A program made the position numbers and the translations under genes. This document shows, one piece after another, positions 60,584 to 64,000 of a stretch of DNA of 64,000 bases. The stretch's first letter is position 1. Each line of letters begins with the position of its first letter. The stretch is taken from positions 27,512-91,511 of the forward strand of contig JAFMLQ010000002.1 of NCBI GenBank assembly GCA_017852075.1, read 5' to 3'. Below the pieces are notes generated by a model. That model did not search any database. It was not told the DNA's origin and was given only the letters and a program-made list of their open reading frames with translations. The DNA is from Flavobacteriaceae bacterium. Its GTDB lineage: Bacteria; Bacteroidota; Bacteroidia; Flavobacteriales; Flavobacteriaceae.

Positions 60584-63368
60584 GTGTCAAAAATTCATCT
60601 AGATTCATAATAGCATTGGCCACAATACTAAGGGAGGCTAATTTTTTATCAATTTCCTTTTCTTGATTAAAAAAGTTTTGAAGTTTTTCTGGGGCTTGAT
60701 CAAAATCTTGATAGGCCTCATTAAAAAGGGTTTCCAATAATTCCAAAACTTCAGGATCAATTTCTTGATAGACTGCTTTACGATACATTTTTCGAATGGC
60801 TTCTTTCTCAGGCTGAGCTACATAGGAAGAGGCTAGTTGGAATGCAGCCTCCAAGAAAACGGGATCATTTAAGGTAACCAAAGCTTGCAAAGGTGTATTG
60901 CTCGGAGACCTGCGAATCAGACATACTTCTCTACTTCCAGCGTCAAAAGAAATGAGTGAAGGGTAAGGACTGGTTCTTTTTAGATAGGTATAAATTGCCC
61001 TTCGGTATCGGTCTTCACCTTTGCTTTCTTTCCATAAGTTACCTAAATAAGCGTGTTCCCATATCCCATCGGGCTGAGGTGGCATTACCCCGGGTCCATA
61101 CTTTTTGTGGCTCAATAAACCCGAGACATAGAGCGCTTGATCCCTTATTTCTTCTGCGCTCAATCTGAGCTTTGGACCCCGCGCATAAAATAAGTTCCCT
61201 GGATCTATAGCGTATTTAGTTTCCTCTATCACCGAACTTTGTTTGTAGGTAGCAGACATTAATATCATTTTTATAAATTGCTTCAAACTCCATTGTTTGG
61301 TATGGATAAAGTCTGTCGCCAACCAATCCAAAAGCGCTGGATGTGATGGCGGTTCCGACTGGGTGCCTAGATCTTCCAATGTTTGTACAAGACCTCTACC
61401 AAAAATTTGATACCAAATCCGGTTCACCATTGTTCTTGAGGTCAATGGGTTTTGTTCACTTACTAACCATTTTGCTAGACCCAAACGGTTTTTTTCCCAT
61501 GCATCGTCCCAAGGGTTTAAAGAGTTGGGAACCCCAGCAGTCACTTCCTCTTTTTGAATCAACCAGCTTCCGCGTTCAAATAAATGCGTTTTTCTCCTCA
61601 TAAAATCTTTATTTTCTACCATTATTGGAGTTAGGGTTTTTGGATTGTTGAGAAGGGTATTGAAGAAGCTTTCTATTTCAGCAAATCCTTTTTGCTTTTT
61701 TCCAGGAAGCTCAGGGACGAAAGAAAACCAATGCAGTGAAGCGATGATTTGGTTGGGGTGATATCCATTTTTAGCTGTGGACATTCGTGAAGGATTTTTA
61801 GCTTCTATGAACAAATCAAACGGTTCCTCAATCTTTTTAATTTTGAGTTTTGCATATTGATTTTTAGGATTTTTAAATTGCGGATCACCTAACTTGTTCA
61901 ATTGGATGTTACCAATAATTTCTCCTTGGGGATTATTTTTTCGAAAAACCAAAATGGTTTTGTGCTTTGTAGGGCTGTATTTAAAAATCAAATTTTGATT
62001 ACCATTCGTACGCATGTTTTTATACACTGCCTGACCTTGGTTTCGAAGGGAAAGGGTGACTCCAGAAACATAAGCGTTATCAGAATCTAGAGACTGGGTA
62101 TTGTGAGCTTGATACTTAGGTTCTAGAAACTGGAAAAAATCACGATAAAAATCATGGGTCTTTGAGTCTCCGTATTGTTCAATCCATGCCAATAGGGACT
62201 GCATTTTTTGATTGTTATCCTCAGAATAAGAACGCAGGTTAGGAGATTCGTCCATTAGGTCCTCATCACGAGTATTATTAAAAAAAGAAAGCAATTGGTA
62301 ATACTCTTTTTGGCGAATTGGATCGTAAGGGTGGTCGTGGCATTGGACACAACTCATGGTAGTGCTTTGAAAAACATCAAAAGTTGTATTGACTCGATCG
62401 ATAACAGCAGCGGTTCGATACTCCTCATCGGAGGTTCCTCCTTCGTCATTATTCATTGTATTGCGATGGAAAGCAGTTGCCAATAATTGATTGTAAGAAG
62501 GATTAGGTAGAAGGTCACCCGCCAACTGCTCTATTGTAAATTGGTCAAACGGTAAGTCCTTATTTAAGGATTTTATTACCCAATCTCGATATGGCCAAAT
62601 GGTTCTGCCACGGTCAGCTTCGTAACCTTTTGTATCTGAGTATCGTGCTAAATCAAGCCACCAACTAGCCCACTTTTCACCAAAACTGGATTGTGCGAAT
62701 AAACTGTCTAAATAATTTTCATAGGAAATCTCTTTATTGACAAACGAATTAAAGAGACTTTGTTGGGGAGGTAAACCTGTAATATCAAAAGCAACTCTCC
62801 GTGCAAGGGCATGGGGAGTGGCAGGCGTATTCGGTTTAAGTTTAGAATCTTCCATTCGTGCAGCGATAAAATAGTCAATGGGGGTTTGTAAAAAATTCAA
62901 AGTTGAAAACTTCGAATTCACCTCGGGAAGTTCCTTTTTTTCTGGGGCTATGTAGGCCCAATGTGTTCCCCATTTCGCCCCTTGATCGATCCATTGGGTA
63001 AACAAATCAATTTCTTTTTTGCTCAAGGCTGGTTTTTCATAGGGCATTCGCAGTTCCAAATCGGTTTCGTGAAGCCGATCAATCATCCTACTTTTTTTTG
63101 AATTCCCAGGAATGATAGCAGGAGTTCCTTCACTTGTGTTTCCTAGTGCTTCTTCTTCAAATAAAAAACTAAATCCTGCATTCTTTTTTACACCTCCATG
63201 ACAGGTGATGCACTTGTCATTGATGATGGGTTTTATTTGGGTGTTAAAATCTACAGATTCCGATCGTTGGCAGCTAATAAAAAAGATTAAATGTCCTTGA
63301 ATATACAGTAAGGAAAAGCCTTTGAGCCTTTTTTTAAATCTGTGTAATATTCTATTACGCTTTTTCAA
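60576..63368 (-). CDS. PSD1/DUF1549/DUF1553 cytochrome lipoprotein, TTG start
   Basis: 930 aa. The start is TTG, preceded by a (TA)7 run; no ATG exists before residue 95 and the signal (LIFFISC, Cys33) needs this start. A planctomycete-type cytochrome domain has heme site CITCH (C53, C56, H57). DUF1549 (about 165-370) carries a second site CVQCH (C340, C343, H344). DUF1553 occupies the C-terminal third (NPLTSRTMVNRIWYQIFGRG, RRSPSNTPLQALVTLNDPVF). The family is typical of Planctomycetes. With two heme sites it could pass electrons outside the inner membrane. It heads the four-gene transcript. Confidence 0.9.
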   Translation of the reverse strand: MKKRNRILHRFKKRLKGFSLLYIQGHLIFFISCQRSESVDFNTQIKPIINDKCITCHGGVKKNAGFSFLFEEEALGNTSEGTPAIIPGNSKKSRMIDRLHETDLELRMPYEKPALSKKEIDLFTQWIDQGAKWGTHWAYIAPEKKELPEVNSKFSTLNFLQTPIDYFIAARMEDSKLKPNTPATPHALARRVAFDITGLPPQQSLFNSFVNKEISYENYLDSLFAQSSFGEKWASWWLDLARYSDTKGYEADRGRTIWPYRDWVIKSLNKDLPFDQFTIEQLAGDLLPNPSYNQLLATAFHRNTMNNDEGGTSDEEYRTAAVIDRVNTTFDVFQSTTMSCVQCHDHPYDPIRQKEYYQLLSFFNNTRDEDLMDESPNLRSYSEDNNQKMQSLLAWIEQYGDSKTHDFYRDFFQFLEPKYQAHNTQSLDSDNAYVSGVTLSLRNQGQAVYKNMRTNGNQNLIFKYSPTKHKTILVFRKNNPQGEIIGNIQLNKLGDPQFKNPKNQYAKLKIKKIEEPFDLFIEAKNPSRMSTAKNGYHPNQIIASLHWFSFVPELPGKKQKGFAEIESFFNTLLNNPKTLTPIMVENKDFMRRKTHLFERGSWLIQKEEVTAGVPNSLNPWDDAWEKNRLGLAKWLVSEQNPLTSRTMVNRIWYQIFGRGLVQTLEDLGTQSEPPSHPALLDWLATDFIHTKQWSLKQFIKMILMSATYKQSSVIEETKYAIDPGNLFYARGPKLRLSAEEIRDQALYVSGLLSHKKYGPGVMPPQPDGIWEHAYLGNLWKESKGEDRYRRAIYTYLKRTSPYPSLISFDAGSREVCLIRRSPSNTPLQALVTLNDPVFLEAAFQLASSYVAQPEKEAIRKMYRKAVYQEIDPEVLELLETLFNEAYQDFDQAPEKLQNFFNQEKEIDKKLASLSIVANAIMNLDEFLTHG

Positions 63369-63382
63369 TATATATATATATA
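63369..63382. repeat. (TA)7 dinucleotide run at the PSD1 gene start
   Basis: Seven TA units directly upstream of the TTG start codon. Such runs can change length by slippage, and here that would alter the leader or start context rather than the coding frame. Confidence 0.8.
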
Positions 63383-63563
63383 AGTTATGAAATTACTAAT
63401 TTAAATTTAGTTTTAATCGAAAAGAGGGGGATAAAAAAGTATTCAAAGAATTAGAATAAATACAAAGGAATGCAATCGAAAGGTGTGGAAATAAGCTTTT
63501 TTGGGATACACTTTTTGGGGATTTTACAAGCTTTAAAATTTATTTAAGATGGATTTTTTATTG

Positions 63564-63624
63564 AAAAGTCCTTGATTGTATTTTTTGAAAAAAGGAGTAA
63601 GACACTTAGGTTTACAGGACTTTT
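63564..63624. repeat. 9-bp perfect inverted repeat with 43-bp spacer
   Basis: AAAAGTCCT at 63564-63572 and AGGACTTTT at 63616-63624. It could be a distant operator pair or part of a structured leader of neither gene. It may also be chance in AT-rich DNA. Confidence 0.4.
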
Positions 63625-63757
63625 ATATTTCATTTTGTGTTTGGAAATGGAGAGTAACTATTTTTGAAAGTATTTTTTGAGATATAAATCCGAACTCTTC
63701 TTCACATTAAATATAAAATTATTCCTAACTAATAGTTAAATATTTCATAAAATATTC

Positions 63758-63765
63758 TAAATTTG
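63758..63765 (+). promoter_or_regulatory. -7 element of the SusC-like receptor gene
   Basis: TAAATTTG matches TAnnTTTG and lies 27 bp before the ATG. No TTG is found at -33, but a palindrome TAACT-AAT-AGTTA (63726-63738) ends 19 bp upstream, where an activator could bind in place of a good -33 box. Confidence 0.5.
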
Positions 63766-63792
63766 TTTTTTTATTAACTATAAATATAACAT

Positions 63793-64000
63793 ATGAACAA
63801 TTTTAAATATTCATTCTTACTATGGATATTGAGTATTTCATTCGTGTTTGCTCAACAAACGGTTACTGGTCTCGTTACAGATGACCAGGGTTTCCCACTT
63901 CCGGGAGCCACCATACTTGAAGTAGGAACTTCAAATGGTACTACCACCGATTTTGATGGTAATTTTACTATTGAAGTGGGTGACGATGCTTTTGTGTCTA
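63793..64000 (+). CDS. SusC/RagA-type TonB-dependent receptor (5' part only)
   Basis: The visible 69 residues begin MNNFKYSFLL with a signal peptide ending in FVFAQ. They continue into a CarboxypepD_reg-like domain (VTGLVTDDQGFPLPGATI and GTTTDFDGNFTIEV), the usual start of a SusC-type outer-membrane transporter. The gene runs past the right edge. A SusD partner and degrading enzymes would be expected beyond, making the left flank here a possible border of a polysaccharide utilisation locus. Confidence 0.85.
   Translation, partial: MNNFKYSFLLWILSISFVFAQQTVTGLVTDDQGFPLPGATILEVGTSNGTTTDFDGNFTIEVGDDAFVS

Larger units (their letters stand above)
63369..63792. other. AT-rich intergenic region between divergent genes
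   Basis: 424 bp without a gene. It holds a (TA)7 run next to the PSD1 start, a 9-bp inverted repeat AAAAGTCCT/AGGACTTTT (63564-63572 and 63616-63624), a short palindrome TAACT-AAT-AGTTA (63726-63738) and a -7 box for the SusC-like gene. No RNA gene was recognised. Confidence 0.6.

Overview
The window looks like a chromosomal segment of a marine, gliding-clade Flavobacteriaceae (Bacteroidota). The evidence is: AT-rich DNA with no clear Shine-Dalgarno usage; several promoters of the Bacteroidota type (TAnnTTTG); a GldI-type lipoprotein, a GLPGLI protein, an OstA-like protein, DUF3810, DUF5683, WbqC and PspC/PadR genes typical of this family; and the start of a SusC-like receptor at the right edge. 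No phage, insertion sequence, CRISPR array or rRNA was seen.

Positions 1-29500 are mostly housekeeping. On the minus strand lie a DUF368 membrane protein (cut by the left edge), a TPR protein, a class-III aminotransferase, an OstA-like protein, purA, a Fur-family regulator, a bifunctional Rel/SpoT enzyme, a SpoU methyltransferase, DUF3810, two peptidyl-prolyl isomerases (one GldI-like) and an NrnA-type phosphoesterase. Next come ndk (+), recF with two small genes (-), and a plus-strand run of a YfgM-like TPR protein, ribH, a small membrane protein, mutL, two rhomboid proteases and an EEP-family hydrolase. The minus-strand block parA-parB-DUF5683-dapB-lepB-wbqC follows. Upstream of it, a PQQ-type sugar dehydrogenase, a cytochrome c and an FtsB/DivIC-like gene are joined by overlapping codons.

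Positions 29600-40500 are mixed. They hold a large lipoprotein resembling a TIM-barrel glycoside hydrolase, a tandem tRNA-Pro pair (GGG, UGG), PspC with its PadR regulator, an OxyR with both redox cysteines, a cyclophilin and a Nudix gene whose start codons overlap head to head, an acyltransferase, a Cu/Zn superoxide dismutase, a DUF3089 hydrolase and an FMN-binding protein.

Positions 40544-64000 are the accessory, sugar-related part. A plus-strand set encodes an exported Gfo/Idh/MocA oxidoreductase, galE and an exported hydroxypyruvate-isomerase-like TIM barrel. A tight plus-strand operon (47028-53140) encodes a DUF1080 lipoprotein, a second exported Gfo/Idh/MocA protein, the small and catalytic subunits of a GMC FAD sugar dehydrogenase with a predicted 3Fe-4S motif, a KDG-type kinase and a KDPG aldolase. 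Facing it on the minus strand are a GLPGLI/TonB receptor pair and a planctomycete-style module: a PSD1/DUF1549/DUF1553 cytochrome lipoprotein, a DUF1501 protein, an exported TIM-barrel isomerase and a DUF2231-cytochrome-LRR membrane protein.

The most interesting hypothesis is that these two blocks form one extracytoplasmic sugar-oxidation system. Sugars or glycosides would be oxidised (possibly at C3), cleaved by DUF1080/Gfo-type enzymes, and the electrons passed to unusual membrane or lipoprotein cytochromes, since the dehydrogenase operon has no cytochrome subunit of its own. The products would feed the KDG/KDPG route. The gene content is visible in the sequence; the joint function is inference.
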